From the NCBI GenBank assembly GCA_902573985.1, contig CACGLS010000002.1, positions 1 through 48,000 of the forward strand: a stretch of 48,000 nt of DNA, written 5' to 3'. A program made the translations under genes and the position numbers. This DNA is from an uncultured Pelagibacteraceae bacterium (GTDB lineage: Bacteria > Pseudomonadota > Alphaproteobacteria > Pelagibacterales > Pelagibacteraceae). The notes below the pieces were generated by a model. The model worked only from the letters and a program-made list of their open reading frames with translations. It searched no databases and was not told the DNA's origin. Each line of letters starts with the position of its first letter. Position 1 is the stretch's first letter. Positions 10,154 to 18,923 of the stretch are shown here, one piece after another.

Positions 10154-10228
10154 TTTATCCCCTAGGTTTAATGTGGTTATTTCAAATTATTAAAGTTTAT
10201 TCAAGTATATTTTACATAAAATTCAACC

Positions 10229-11566
10229 TTACTTAGATAATAAAGAGGACCAAGATGGGTCAGAGGCATCGGTTTTTGTAGAAAGTCTCCTCTCATTATA
10301 TCCAGTGATATCTATGGACCACAATTTCGCGGAAAAACCCTCACCTCTATCACCAGCTTTTGTTTCTCTGTAGAATACTAATACTCTTCCGTTAGGTGAC
10401 CAGGAAGGCGCCTCTTGGTAATAATTTTCTGTAAGTAATCTCTCGCCTGTTCCGTCCGTTCTCATTACTCCGATGTAGAATCTTCCTTTGTGCATTTTTG
10501 TAAAGGCTATTAAATCCCCTCTTGGAGACCATACCGGGGTTCCGTAAATCCCTTTTCCAAACGTAATTCTTTTTACATTTCCTCCATCACTTCTCATTAC
10601 GTAAATCTGTTGAAGACCACTCCTATCAGAATTAAAAGCTATAAACTTACCATCAGGTGAGAATGATGGCGAAGTATCAATTGAGGAGTGTTCCGTAATT
10701 CTCTCCACGATCCTAGAATCCAAATCCATTGTATAAATGTCAGAGTTTCCATCTTTAGCAAAACTCATAATAATTTTTTTTCCATCTGGAGAAAATCTTG
10801 GTGCAAATGTCATTCCTGGAAAATTTCCTACCACCTCTTGAGTTCCCGTTTCGATATCAAGAAGGTAAACTCTAGGCATATTTCTAAAATAAGACATGTA
10901 AGTTACCATTTGGTTTGTTGGATTAAATCTAGGGGTTAGAACAAGTTCATTGCCTAAAGTAAGATATTTTGTATTAGACCCATCTTGATCCATAATTGCA
11001 AGTTTTTTAATTCTTTGATTTTTTGGCCCACTCTCAGCTACATAAATTATTCTTGTATCAAAATATCCTTCTTCACCAGTTAGTCTTTCATAAATTTTGT
11101 CTGAAATGATATGAGCTACTCTTCTCCAGTTTGAGGGCGTTGTTGTAAAAGCTAAAGCAGTCATTTCTTGCGCCGCTGTTAAATCCCAAAGTCTAAATTC
11201 AACTTTTAGCTTGTTGTCTTTAATCAAAATTTTCCCAGTGACTAGTGCTTGGGCTTTAATAAGTCTCCAATCTTCAAATCTTGGTTTCAAATGTGCTATA
11301 TCTGGTTTTTGAACAAATGCATCTTTCTTTAGAGGGTTAAATAATCCAGTATTTTTGAAATTTTTTTCTATAATACTAGCTATATTATCCCCTAGATTTT
11401 TTATTTTTAAATCTTTATATCCCTCAGATTTTATATCAACATGTAGAGGAGAAACAGCTATTGGCAGAGGATCAAGATTTCCCCTTGTTATGTCAACCTC
11501 TATTAAAGCCAAAGATTTACTAAAATATAAAAAACTAATTAATAATGCAAAAATATATCTAATCAC
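10229..11566 (-). CDS. tolB: Tol-Pal system periplasmic protein TolB
   Basis: TolB is a periplasmic beta-propeller that cycles between Pal, TolA and outer-membrane proteins. The GTG at 11564-11566 is preferred as start: it lies just after the tolA stop (11569-11571) and gives a signal peptide beginning at once ([19 protein letters not shown]), then [17 protein letters not shown]. An in-frame ATG at 11620 would add 18 residues, overlap tolA by 52 bases and bury the signal. The C-terminal half carries repeated WD-like FSPDGKxI/WSPxG blades ([52 protein letters not shown]). The mature domain is full length. Confidence 0.94.
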   Translation of the reverse strand: MIRYIFALLISFLYFSKSLALIEVDITRGNLDPLPIAVSPLHVDIKSEGYKDLKIKNLGDNIASIIEKNFKNTGLFNPLKKDAFVQKPDIAHLKPRFEDWRLIKAQALVTGKILIKDNKLKVEFRLWDLTAAQEMTALAFTTTPSNWRRVAHIISDKIYERLTGEEGYFDTRIIYVAESGPKNQRIKKLAIMDQDGSNTKYLTLGNELVLTPRFNPTNQMVTYMSYFRNMPRVYLLDIETGTQEVVGNFPGMTFAPRFSPDGKKIIMSFAKDGNSDIYTMDLDSRIVERITEHSSIDTSPSFSPDGKFIAFNSDRSGLQQIYVMRSDGGNVKRITFGKGIYGTPVWSPRGDLIAFTKMHKGRFYIGVMRTDGTGERLLTENYYQEAPSWSPNGRVLVFYRETKAGDRGEGFSAKLWSIDITGYNERRLSTKTDASDPSWSSLLSK

Positions 11567-11568
11567 GT

Positions 11569-12375
11569 TTAGCCTTTTAGCATTTCTGTAGGGTTGAAGT
11601 TTAGTTGAAGATCTTTCCACTTATCATATCCTGTAGGAGGTACTTTTAAGGGTTGACATAATCTAACAGCTCTAAGAGCGCTTTCAGCTAGAACTTTGTA
11701 AAATTTTTGTCCTGGTCTATTCATTCTCTCATGATCTAAAATTTCAGATTTCATTATCGATCCATCTTTTTTTAGTTGTAATTTAATTCTAACAAGTAAA
11801 TCTTGATCATATGGCAATCCTAGTGGAACACTCCAACACCCGAATATCTGAGCTCTTAAAGCATCCTCCTCGGATAATGTAAGACCGGTAGCAAAGGTAT
11901 TTTTTTTACTACTCTGAGTAATCTTATTATTTTCTCTCACTTCACTTGCTTCTACCTCTTTAGCTTTATCGATCAAGGCAGCAATTTGATTTGTATCAAC
12001 TAGCTCTTTTTTTTCAAATTCAGACGATTGTCTGATTTGTGGTTTAATTTCCTCAGGGTTCTGCTTTTTTTTAATAATTTTTTTTTCCTCTTTTTTTTCG
12101 TCTGGTAAAGGTATTCTATCAGGTTTTTCTTTAGCTTTAGCAGCTGGTGGAGCTTGCTCCGAGACTACTCTTTCCTCTTTTTTTTTTGTTTCTTCAATTA
12201 TTTTTCTTGCTTTTGGAGCATATGGAATAACAGTTTTATCTGAAATTTGTATTAATTCTACAGAAACTATAGGAGGTAAATCTATTGGTTCTCTAAGCAT
12301 AAAAGGTAAACTTAAAACAGTTAATAAGATCATTATGAAATGAAAAGTTATTGAGAAAAATAAACTTTTGATCAT
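11569..12375 (-). CDS. tolA: TolA-like energy-transducing envelope protein
   Basis: This gene occupies the tolA position between tolR and tolB. The 268-residue protein has one N-terminal membrane segment (about 5-27), a charged Lys/Glu/Pro-rich helical or extended spacer (about 50-155), and a C-terminal domain from about 165 ([22 protein letters not shown] and later [30 protein letters not shown]) typical of alphaproteobacterial TolA/TonB-like proteins. It would connect the TolQR proton motor to TolB and Pal. The spacer is much shorter than in E. coli, as is common in small-celled alphaproteobacteria. Confidence 0.88.
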   Translation of the reverse strand: MIKSLFFSITFHFIMILLTVLSLPFMLREPIDLPPIVSVELIQISDKTVIPYAPKARKIIEETKKKEERVVSEQAPPAAKAKEKPDRIPLPDEKKEEKKIIKKKQNPEEIKPQIRQSSEFEKKELVDTNQIAALIDKAKEVEASEVRENNKITQSSKKNTFATGLTLSEEDALRAQIFGCWSVPLGLPYDQDLLVRIKLQLKKDGSIMKSEILDHERMNRPGQKFYKVLAESALRAVRLCQPLKVPPTGYDKWKDLQLNFNPTEMLKG

Positions 12376-12383
12376 ATTTCATC

Positions 12384-12797
12384 CTAATTCTTATAGGGTT
12401 CTGAAATTAGAGCCACTTTTGAAAAGCCAGCGCCTGAGAGAGTTCCCATTACCTCTAAAACTCTTCCATAATTTATATTTTTATCACCCCTCACATATAT
12501 TCTTGTATCAGTTCTGTTTTTTGCAATTGCTAACAATTTAGGAACCATCTTTTGATACGTAACTTGATGCTCTTGGATATAAATTTCCCCCTTTGAATTT
12601 ATACTGATCGTTAGAGGTTCCTGGTCATCAGGAAGAGAGTCAGCTGCTGACTCAGGTAAATCTACTTGAACACCAACCGTCAATAATGGAGCTGTTACCA
12701 TAAAAATAATCAAGAGCACAAGCATTACATCCACAAAAGGAGTAACGTTTATCTCACTCATTGGTTCGTTATTTGAACGGTTAAATTTAAATGTCAT
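12384..12797 (-). CDS. tolR: Tol-Pal proton channel subunit TolR
   Basis: This ExbD/TolR-family protein of 137 residues has a short cytoplasmic start, a single membrane helix (FVDVMLVLLIIFMVTAPLL) with the conserved proton-relay Asp near residue 23 (EINVTPFVDVMLVLLIIF), and a periplasmic domain ending at an STLSGAGFSKVALISEP segment. With TolQ it forms the proton-driven motor that powers TolA. It lies 2 bases from tolQ and 8 bases from tolA in one operon. Confidence 0.95.
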   Translation of the reverse strand: MTFKFNRSNNEPMSEINVTPFVDVMLVLLIIFMVTAPLLTVGVQVDLPESAADSLPDDQEPLTISINSKGEIYIQEHQVTYQKMVPKLLAIAKNRTDTRIYVRGDKNINYGRVLEVMGTLSGAGFSKVALISEPYKN

Positions 12798-12799
12798 TT

Positions 12800-13480
12800 T
12801 TAAATAATCGATAAAAATCTTTTTGAAAAGTTTTCAATTTTAGAAAAATATCTTTTAGAATCGCTGTTAAATTTATTGTAAGCTACAACAGCTGGAATTG
12901 CAGCGAGCAAGCCTAAAGCTGTAGCGAATAATGCTTCTGCTATACCTGGAGCAACAATTGCTAAACTAGTATTTCTGGAAATTGCGATTGACTGAAACGA
13001 ATTCATGATCCCCCAGACAGTCCCAAATAATCCAATAAATGGTGCAGTAGATCCTATAGTAGCTAGAAATGTAAAGTTTTTTTCAACTTTTTTTATTTCT
13101 ATATCAGTTGCAATTTCTAAAATTCTTTCAACCCTTGCAGCTTGAATAGCAGAAGATTGTCTTTTTGTTTTAATTAATTCTGACATAGCTGCCTTGAATA
13201 TTAATGATGCTGGGTCACTTGTATTTACTGGTAGATTATTGCTAAAACTTTCAGCAGACTTTGCTTTCCAGAATTTTTTCTCAAAATCTTCGGTTGATTT
13301 ATTAATACTTTTAAAAAGTTTAAATTTATCAAAAATGAGTGCCCAGGAAAAAATTGAACTTGCGATTAACAATATTATTACAAATTTAACAACAAAATCT
13401 GCTCTAACAAAAAGACTCCACAATGAAAAGTCAGATGTTCCTCCTAAGCCAACTACTTGAGATGCAATTTCCTGTTCCAT
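12800..13480 (-). CDS. tolQ: Tol-Pal proton channel subunit TolQ
   Basis: This is a MotA/TolQ/ExbB-family protein of 226 residues. It has an N-terminal membrane helix at about 30-50, a large cytoplasmic loop with RVERILEIATDIEIKKVEKN, then FLATIGSTAPFIGLFGTVWGIMNSF and the third helix region ALFATALGLLAAIPAVVAYNKF, the hallmark segments of the family. It is the first gene of the tol block here; the 63 bases upstream separate it from the RuvC-like gene. Confidence 0.96.
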   Translation of the reverse strand: MEQEIASQVVGLGGTSDFSLWSLFVRADFVVKFVIILLIASSIFSWALIFDKFKLFKSINKSTEDFEKKFWKAKSAESFSNNLPVNTSDPASLIFKAAMSELIKTKRQSSAIQAARVERILEIATDIEIKKVEKNFTFLATIGSTAPFIGLFGTVWGIMNSFQSIAISRNTSLAIVAPGIAEALFATALGLLAAIPAVVAYNKFNSDSKRYFSKIENFSKRFLSII

Positions 13481-13530
13481 GAAGGATCATTACTTTTAGA
13501 ATGTGTCATGAATTTGACATATTTAATTAA

Positions 13531-13554
13531 TTCAGACCTTATTTCAGACCTTAA
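13531..13554. repeat. tandem 12-bp duplication at the end of the RuvC-like gene
   Basis: TTCAGACCTTAT (13531-13542) is followed directly by TTCAGACCTTAA (13543-13554). The second copy contains the stop codon of the RuvC-like gene (13544-13546, minus strand) and the first copy carries a second in-frame stop just after it. It looks like a simple slippage duplication. Confidence 0.8.
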
Positions 13555-14029
13555 ATCTTGTCTCTATGTAAAATTTTGCTATTAGAATTGCATCAGATTT
13601 ATTTACATCTTTTTTTTTTGATAATTGACTTGATAATAAAGGATACATTTCTATTGTTTTTGTTCTACTCGCATCTTTTGATGAGTTTATTAGCCCAAAA
13701 TGTTTTTTCCACTTTGAAGGTCTTACAAAAAAAATAGGTAGGTTTAGAGCGGCACATATACCTTTTATTGCTCCAAAAGTTTGACCAAAATTAAACATAC
13801 TTGTAACTCCTTGGCCAGGCATAGCATTTACCTGCTCAACAATAACTGCTACTTCTTCATCATTTGAAACATTTTGCTTAAGAATATTTACTAATTGAGC
13901 ACTATTTAGCTGCTTTTTATTTTTCTTTCCTTCTGACATAACCGGCATATCTAAAATATTAAGCACCTTGTTACCTTCTATAACAGCTATTGCTCCACTT
14001 AAACCAGGATCTATTCCAATCACCTTCAT
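13544..14029 (-). CDS. RuvC-like Holliday-junction resolvase, phage-type variant
   Basis: This RNase H-fold protein of 161 residues starts with GIDPGLSGAIAV (Asp7) and carries a second-strand acidic residue in VIVEQV (Glu65) and a C-terminal acidic residue in NKSDAILIA (Asp146), the expected metal-binding layout. The position matching the first Asp of the usual C-terminal DAAD pair is Asn. The middle segment (FNFGQTFGAIKGICAAL, then RPSKWKKHFGL) resembles phage and marine-bacterial RuvC-like enzymes more than cellular RuvC. It lies next to yebC, the normal ruvC place, but ruvA and ruvB are absent before tolQ. It may serve as the cellular resolvase; activity is inferred from fold and motifs only. 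Confidence 0.75.
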   Translation of the reverse strand: MKVIGIDPGLSGAIAVIEGNKVLNILDMPVMSEGKKNKKQLNSAQLVNILKQNVSNDEEVAVIVEQVNAMPGQGVTSMFNFGQTFGAIKGICAALNLPIFFVRPSKWKKHFGLINSSKDASRTKTIEMYPLLSSQLSKKKDVNKSDAILIAKFYIETRFKV

Positions 14030-14033
14030 TTTT

Positions 14034-14756
14034 TTAATTGTTTAGGTTAACATTAGTAAATATATTTTGAACATCTTCTAGTTCATCTAGCGCACTTAAT
14101 AAATCAATCATTTTTTTACTTTTTTCCTTATCAAGATTTAAGTAATTTAATGCTCTCCACTCAATACCTGAATAAGCAAAAGTTCCAATTTTCTCTTCAA
14201 TAGCAGTTTTAATTTTATAAAAATCAGTTTTTTCTGTCACTATCTCCCGATAATTTTTTATATTAGAACAATCCTTTGCCCCCGAACTTGCAGCAACCTC
14301 AAAGGCTTCTTCTTCACTAATTTTATCCTTTTCAATATGTAATATCCCACAATTATAAAACATATGTGCGGTTGATCCAGTTTCACCTAGTCTACCCCCA
14401 TTTTTTTGTAATATTGTTCTTATACTTGATGCTGACCTGTTTTTATTATCTGTTAAAGTTTCAATAATCAATGCAGTGTTAAATGGGCCAAAACCCTCGT
14501 ATCTCAAATTTTCGTAGTTTTTATCACCTGAAATTTCTGATTTATTAATTGCTCTTTGAATGTTGTCTTTAGGCATGTTAGCTTGTTTAGCAGATTGAAT
14601 TGCAGTACGTAATCTAGGGTTCATATTTGGATCCTTATCTCCCAGTTTTGCTGACACAGTTATTTCTCTAGATAATTTTGAAAATATTTTTGACCTTTCT
14701 TTATCAACTCTACCTTTTTTGTGTTTAATACCAGCCCAGTGTGAATGCCCTGCCAT
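14034..14756 (-). CDS. yebC: YebC/PmpR-family protein
   Basis: This is a 240-residue protein of the YebC/TACO1 family, variously described as a DNA-binding transcriptional regulator and as a translation factor that eases ribosome stalling. The family-defining start MAGHSHWAGIKHKKGR and NPRLRTAIQSAKQANMPKDNIQRAI are intact, as are EGFGPFNTALIIETLTDN and NGGRLGETGSTAHMF. It is encoded next to the RuvC-like gene, the classical yebC-ruvC pairing, and 2 bases from the phosphoesterase gene. Confidence 0.95.
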   Translation of the reverse strand: MAGHSHWAGIKHKKGRVDKERSKIFSKLSREITVSAKLGDKDPNMNPRLRTAIQSAKQANMPKDNIQRAINKSEISGDKNYENLRYEGFGPFNTALIIETLTDNKNRSASSIRTILQKNGGRLGETGSTAHMFYNCGILHIEKDKISEEEAFEVAASSGAKDCSNIKNYREIVTEKTDFYKIKTAIEEKIGTFAYSGIEWRALNYLNLDKEKSKKMIDLLSALDELEDVQNIFTNVNLNN

Positions 14757-14758
14757 AA

Positions 14759-15565
14759 TTAGTTTTCTAGTGATCCACCTGTAATTAATCTAAAAACTTT
14801 TTCTGCTAAACCTGTTTCTTCATTAGCATCAACAACTATTCCAGATAACGTACCTATGCCCTCAGAAGGAAAATGTTTCGTCGCATTTTTATTTTTAAAA
14901 AATTTTTTCAAAGAATTTTCTTTATTCATACCTATAACTGAGTTGTAGTCTCCACACATACCAATATCAGTTTGATATGCTGTTCCTTTTTCTAAAATTC
15001 TAGTGTCAGCAGTAGGAACATGTGTGTGAGTTCCTACCACACAAGTCGAATTTCCATCAAAGAAATGTCCGATTGCCATTTTTTCACTTGTAATTTCACC
15101 ATGAAAATCAATTATAGAAAAGTCAACATTTTTTTTCAAAATAATTTTTTCTCTTATTTCTTTTGCAGTTAAAAAAACATCTTCAGTTTTTTTCATGAAA
15201 ACATTTCCCATTAAATTAATAACTCCGATTTTATATTTTTTATTTTTTGAAAAATAAATTCCATATCCTCTACCGGGAGATCCTTTAACTAAGTTTGCTG
15301 GCCTAAGTAATCTAGTCTCTTTTTCAATAAATTTTGTGGTTTCCTCTTTATCCCAAATATGATTACCGGAGGTTATAACGTCAATGCCTAATGAGAATAA
15401 TTCATCGGCTATCTTCTTAGTGATGCCTTTTCCATCATCTGCAGAGTTTTCACCATTAATTACAGAAAAATCAATTTCATATTCTTTTACGATTTTGGAA
15501 AAATTTTTTTTAAGTGCGGTTCTGCCAGAGGAGCCCATCACATCTCCAAGTACAAGAATTTTCAT
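14759..15565 (-). CDS. YmdB-family metallophosphoesterase
   Basis: This 268-residue protein is of the TIGR00282/YmdB family, whose members hydrolyse 2',3'-cyclic nucleotides in studied Firmicutes. Metal-binding motifs are present in order: GDVMGSSGR near the start, NGENSADDGKGI, TSGNHIWDKEE, IDFHGEITSEKMA, and GTHTHVPTADTRIL. No signal peptide is present, so it is cytoplasmic. It overlaps the upstream cyclo-ligase gene by a single base. The substrate in this organism is not known. Confidence 0.9.
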   Translation of the reverse strand: MKILVLGDVMGSSGRTALKKNFSKIVKEYEIDFSVINGENSADDGKGITKKIADELFSLGIDVITSGNHIWDKEETTKFIEKETRLLRPANLVKGSPGRGYGIYFSKNKKYKIGVINLMGNVFMKKTEDVFLTAKEIREKIILKKNVDFSIIDFHGEITSEKMAIGHFFDGNSTCVVGTHTHVPTADTRILEKGTAYQTDIGMCGDYNSVIGMNKENSLKKFFKNKNATKHFPSEGIGTLSGIVVDANEETGLAEKVFRLITGGSLEN

Positions 15566-16116
15566 TATATTATTCCTTTTTCTGTAATTATATAATCAAG
15601 TTTAAAATCTTTATCGGTTCTTGGAAGTTTATTATATTTTTGAAATGAAAATGCAACACCTACTGTTACAATTTTTTTGTGAGCTTTAAAATATTTATTT
15701 AAATATCTATCGTAAAAACCTTTTCCATAACCAATTCTATTTTTATTTTTGTCAAAAGCTAATAATGGTAGCAAAACTAAATTAGGAATTTTTTTTAAAG
15801 ATTTTAATGGCTCAGCGACTCCATACCTGTTTACGAATAAAATATCATTTTTAATCCACTTATAGAAATGCATTGTATTATTATTTTCTAAAATTGGTAA
15901 ATAAAAATCGAATTTTTTAAAAAATTCGATATCAAAGATTCTATTTATATTAACCTCATAAGAACTAGGATGATAAATTGAGATGTCTATTTTTTTAGTC
16001 TTAAACTCTGATTGAATAATTTTAATTAACGGGTAAAAAAATTTTTTACCAACTTCAAAATATTTTTTTTTTCTTTTAAGAAAATAGCTTTTTCTTATTT
16101 TCTTTTTTTTATCCAT
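15565..16116 (-). CDS. 5-formyltetrahydrofolate cyclo-ligase
   Basis: The enzyme converts 5-formyl-THF to 5,10-methenyl-THF with ATP, clearing an inhibitory folate. The 183-residue protein has a basic N-terminus (KKKIRKSYFLKRKKK) that replaces the usual RxxxR start, and the signature GYGKGFYDRYL near residue 130 for ATP/Mg binding, followed by VGVAFSFQKYNKLPRTDKDFKLDYIITEKG. It is the standard neighbour of zapA in proteobacteria. Unlike gammaproteobacteria, there is no room for a 6S RNA gene between them. Confidence 0.88.
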   Translation of the reverse strand: MDKKKKIRKSYFLKRKKKYFEVGKKFFYPLIKIIQSEFKTKKIDISIYHPSSYEVNINRIFDIEFFKKFDFYLPILENNNTMHFYKWIKNDILFVNRYGVAEPLKSLKKIPNLVLLPLLAFDKNKNRIGYGKGFYDRYLNKYFKAHKKIVTVGVAFSFQKYNKLPRTDKDFKLDYIITEKGII

Positions 16117-16563
16117 CTACTGAATTTTAGATAATGACTCTGTATTCGAAATTATTTTTTCTAAAGATTTAGTTGTTTTATCCAGCATTGATTCATATAA
16201 AGTGTTATTTTCTTCGATTGTTTTTTTAAAATTTTCTAATTCAATATTTAACTTTTCAATTTCTGATTCTTTATCCTTTTTATATTCTATAGCTAGATGT
16301 CTTATTTCTTTGAATTTTTGTGAAATTTCTTCAAGCTTGATTTTTTGTTGAGTTACTTTTTGTTTTAAATCAAAATACTCGTCTATTAATTTAATTGTAG
16401 TAATTAATAACAATTTATTCTCTCCTATATTACCTAATTTATCTTTTAGTTCTGAATATTTTTTATCCAAAAATTTAGTTAGTTTTTTTAAGGATTCCTC
16501 CTGACCATCGTCGCAGGAAAGAAGGTAGTCTTTGTTATTAAATTTAATGTTTACATTTGCCAT
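16117..16563 (-). CDS. zapA: cell division protein ZapA
   Basis: ZapA bundles FtsZ protofilaments at midcell. The 148-residue protein opens with [32 protein letters not shown], the conserved ZapA head domain (beta hairpin then helix), then a long coiled coil (about residues 60-140) rich in Lys/Glu/Leu. It is longer than the roughly 110-residue E. coli form because of an extended coiled coil. It overlaps the upstream coiled-coil gene by 13 bases. Confidence 0.85.
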   Translation of the reverse strand: MANVNIKFNNKDYLLSCDDGQEESLKKLTKFLDKKYSELKDKLGNIGENKLLLITTIKLIDEYFDLKQKVTQQKIKLEEISQKFKEIRHLAIEYKKDKESEIEKLNIELENFKKTIEENNTLYESMLDKTTKSLEKIISNTESLSKIQ

Positions 16564-16874
16564 TTTTCGATATCTGAGACCAAACTCTCTGTTTCTTGGC
16601 TTAGTTCCTCTATCTCTTGGTTAAAGCTGTCTTCTAATTCTGACTTTTTTTTAATTTCTATTTGCAAACTTTTAATTTTTTCTTTTAAGTACTTATGTTC
16701 TCTAAGTAATTCATGATTTTTATTTTCAATTTCGATTTTTTGTCTTAGGATTTCATTTTTTTCAGTTTTAATTTTTTCAACCTCATATGTCGGTTGTGAA
16801 TAACTTAAAGATAATGAGTTAAGTTTATTTATTAATTGATTTAAATTTTTTTCTTTCTTCTCAATTATGCTCAT
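16551..16874 (-). CDS. small coiled-coil protein upstream of zapA (DUF4164-like)
   Basis: This 107-residue cytoplasmic protein is almost entirely heptad-like helix (Leu/Ile spaced in Lys/Glu-rich sequence) with no enzymatic motif or membrane segment. In many alphaproteobacteria a small coiled-coil protein of the DUF4164 type sits between tkt and zapA, and position and size agree here, but I cannot show homology from sequence alone. A role in division together with ZapA is an inference from context. It is transcribed divergently from tkt over a 45-base gap. Confidence 0.6.
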   Translation of the reverse strand: MSIIEKKEKNLNQLINKLNSLSLSYSQPTYEVEKIKTEKNEILRQKIEIENKNHELLREHKYLKEKIKSLQIEIKKKSELEDSFNQEIEELSQETESLVSDIEKWQM

Positions 16875-16919
16875 AAAATATTATATCATATTATTGATAT
16901 ACTAAGTTTAAGTCTATAT

Positions 16920-18914
16920 ATGTTATTAAAAGTGAGTATTAATTTTAATCAATTATCGAATGCGGTAAGATTTTTATCAATCGATGCTGTGCAAAAGGCA
17001 AATTCTGGCCATCCAGGAATGCCAATGGGCATGGCAGATGTTGCAACTACTTTGTTTAAATACCACCTCAGGTTTAATCCAAAAAATCCTAATTGGATAA
17101 ATAGGGATCGATTTGTTTTATCAGCAGGACATGGGTCTATGTTGCTTTACTCTCTTTTGTACCTTTGTGGTTACAAAAGTATTTCAATTGAGGATATAAA
17201 AAATTTCCGACAGCTTAATTCTATCTGCGCTGGACATCCCGAGTACAAAAAAGGCTCTGGAATTGAGACGACTACTGGACCTTTAGGACAAGGATTAGGA
17301 AACGCTGTAGGTATGGCAATAGCAGAAGAAATATTCAGAAAAAAATTTAGTTCTTCTGTTATTAATAACAAAACTTATGTAATTGCGAGTGACGGAGACT
17401 TAATGGAGGGAATTAGTCATGAAGCAATGAGTCTAGCTGGCCATCTAAAATTAAAGAATTTAATTGTTTTTTTTGACAATAATAAAATTTCAATTGACGG
17501 TTCAACATCGCTTAGTGTTTCAGATAATTACAAAAAAAGATTTGAGTCTTACGGTTGGAGCTTCTTAGAGGTAAACGGTCACAATGAAAAACAAATTTCA
17601 AAAGCGATCACAAAAGCATCAAAATCAAAAAAACCTACAATAATATCTTGTAAAACTATAATAGGATTCGGATCACCTAATAAATCTGGTAAAGCCTCCT
17701 CCCACGGCTCTCCTTTAGGAAATGAGGAAATAGCTTTAGTGAGAAAAAAACTAAAATGGAACAATAAGCCATTTGAAGTACCTCAAGAAATACTAGATGA
17801 ATGGAGAAATATAGGTAACAAGGGTGAGCAACTGGAAAATGAATGGCTCAAAACAGTCAATAAAAAAAATCCTAAAATTAAAAGTGATCTTTACGGAGCT
17901 AATGAGAAATTGGATTTGAACGGTTTAGAAAATTTAATTCGTCAAGAAAAAGATAAAAATTTTGAATCTAAGCCAAGTTTAGCTACACGACAATGCTCGA
18001 TGGCCGCTTTAGAAAAAATTTCTGCTTTTCTTCCTGAATTAGTAGGTGGTTCTGCAGATTTAAGTGGTTCTAATAATACAAAAACAAATAATTCTAAAAT
18101 TATAAACTCTAAAAATTTTAATGGAAATTATATTCATTATGGAGTTAGAGAGCATGGTATGGCAGCAGTTATGAATGGTTTAGCACTTTATGGAGGTATA
18201 ATACCTTATGGTGGAACATTTTTAATATTCTCAGATTATTGTAAACCCTCTATAAGACTCTCTGCTTTAATGGGTCTTAAGGTAATTTATGTTTTTTCAC
18301 ACGACTCGATTGGTCTAGGTGAAGATGGTCCTACTCACCAACCTATAGAACAACTTACTGGGTTGAGAGCTATTCCAAATTTAAATGTCTTCAGGCCAGC
18401 AGACATTAATGAAACATTCGAATGTTGGGAAATAGCTTTAAAAAGTGAAAATACTCCAAGTGCCATTGCTTTATCGAGACAAAAAGTTCCTTACATCAAT
18501 CCAAGCAATTCTAAAGAGAATAAAAGTGAAAAAGGAGCCTATGTAGTTAATTTAACTTCGCATGATAGCAATGTAACATTGGTTGCTTCAGGTACTGAGG
18601 TAGAACTTGCTTTAAAAGTTCAAGATAAACTTAGAGAAAACAATATCCACTCAAAAGTAGTTTCAATGCCATGTATGGAGCTTTTTGATAAACAACCTGA
18701 AGATTACCGGAAAGATATTTTAGAAGAAAACTCATTGATCGTCACATTAGAAGCTGGAAGTGTAATGTCTTGGCAAAAATATATTAAAAATAAAGGTGCC
18801 AATTTAGGTATAGATAAATTTGGTGAAAGTGCCCCTTATAAAGAAGTTTACAAACATTTGAAATTATCAGAGGAAGATATAACAAATTTTATTCAAAAAA
18901 AATTGAGAGAGTAA
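16920..18914 (+). CDS. tkt: transketolase
   Basis: Transketolase is thiamine-diphosphate dependent and moves two-carbon units between sugar phosphates in the pentose phosphate pathway. The 664-residue protein has family length: [39 protein letters not shown], the ThDP/metal motif [14 protein letters not shown], and in the Pyr domain [13 protein letters not shown] with the catalytic-site histidine. An in-frame GTG at 16932 is a possible alternative start. A TATACT -10-like element lies at 16898-16903 without a clear -35. It heads the plus-strand run tkt-pgk-fba. Confidence 0.96.
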   Translation: MLLKVSINFNQLSNAVRFLSIDAVQKANSGHPGMPMGMADVATTLFKYHLRFNPKNPNWINRDRFVLSAGHGSMLLYSLLYLCGYKSISIEDIKNFRQLNSICAGHPEYKKGSGIETTTGPLGQGLGNAVGMAIAEEIFRKKFSSSVINNKTYVIASDGDLMEGISHEAMSLAGHLKLKNLIVFFDNNKISIDGSTSLSVSDNYKKRFESYGWSFLEVNGHNEKQISKAITKASKSKKPTIISCKTIIGFGSPNKSGKASSHGSPLGNEEIALVRKKLKWNNKPFEVPQEILDEWRNIGNKGEQLENEWLKTVNKKNPKIKSDLYGANEKLDLNGLENLIRQEKDKNFESKPSLATRQCSMAALEKISAFLPELVGGSADLSGSNNTKTNNSKIINSKNFNGNYIHYGVREHGMAAVMNGLALYGGIIPYGGTFLIFSDYCKPSIRLSALMGLKVIYVFSHDSIGLGEDGPTHQPIEQLTGLRAIPNLNVFRPADINETFECWEIALKSENTPSAIALSRQKVPYINPSNSKENKSEKGAYVVNLTSHDSNVTLVASGTEVELALKVQDKLRENNIHSKVVSMPCMELFDKQPEDYRKDILEENSLIVTLEAGSVMSWQKYIKNKGANLGIDKFGESAPYKEVYKHLKLSEEDITNFIQKKLRE

Positions 18915-18923
18915 TAGAAGTCG

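Noticed and set aside
10204-10226. Promoter for pal (TATACT with TTGAAT)
   Set aside because: The spacer between the hexamers is only 11 bases; chance in AT-rich DNA.
11566-11620. A tolB start at the in-frame ATG 11620
   Set aside because: It would place 18 polar residues before the signal peptide and overlap tolA by 52 bases; GTG 11566 directly after the tolA stop fits better.
16875-16919. 6S RNA between zapA and neighbours
   Set aside because: In gammaproteobacteria ssrS lies near zapA, but here the available gaps are 0-45 bases, too short.
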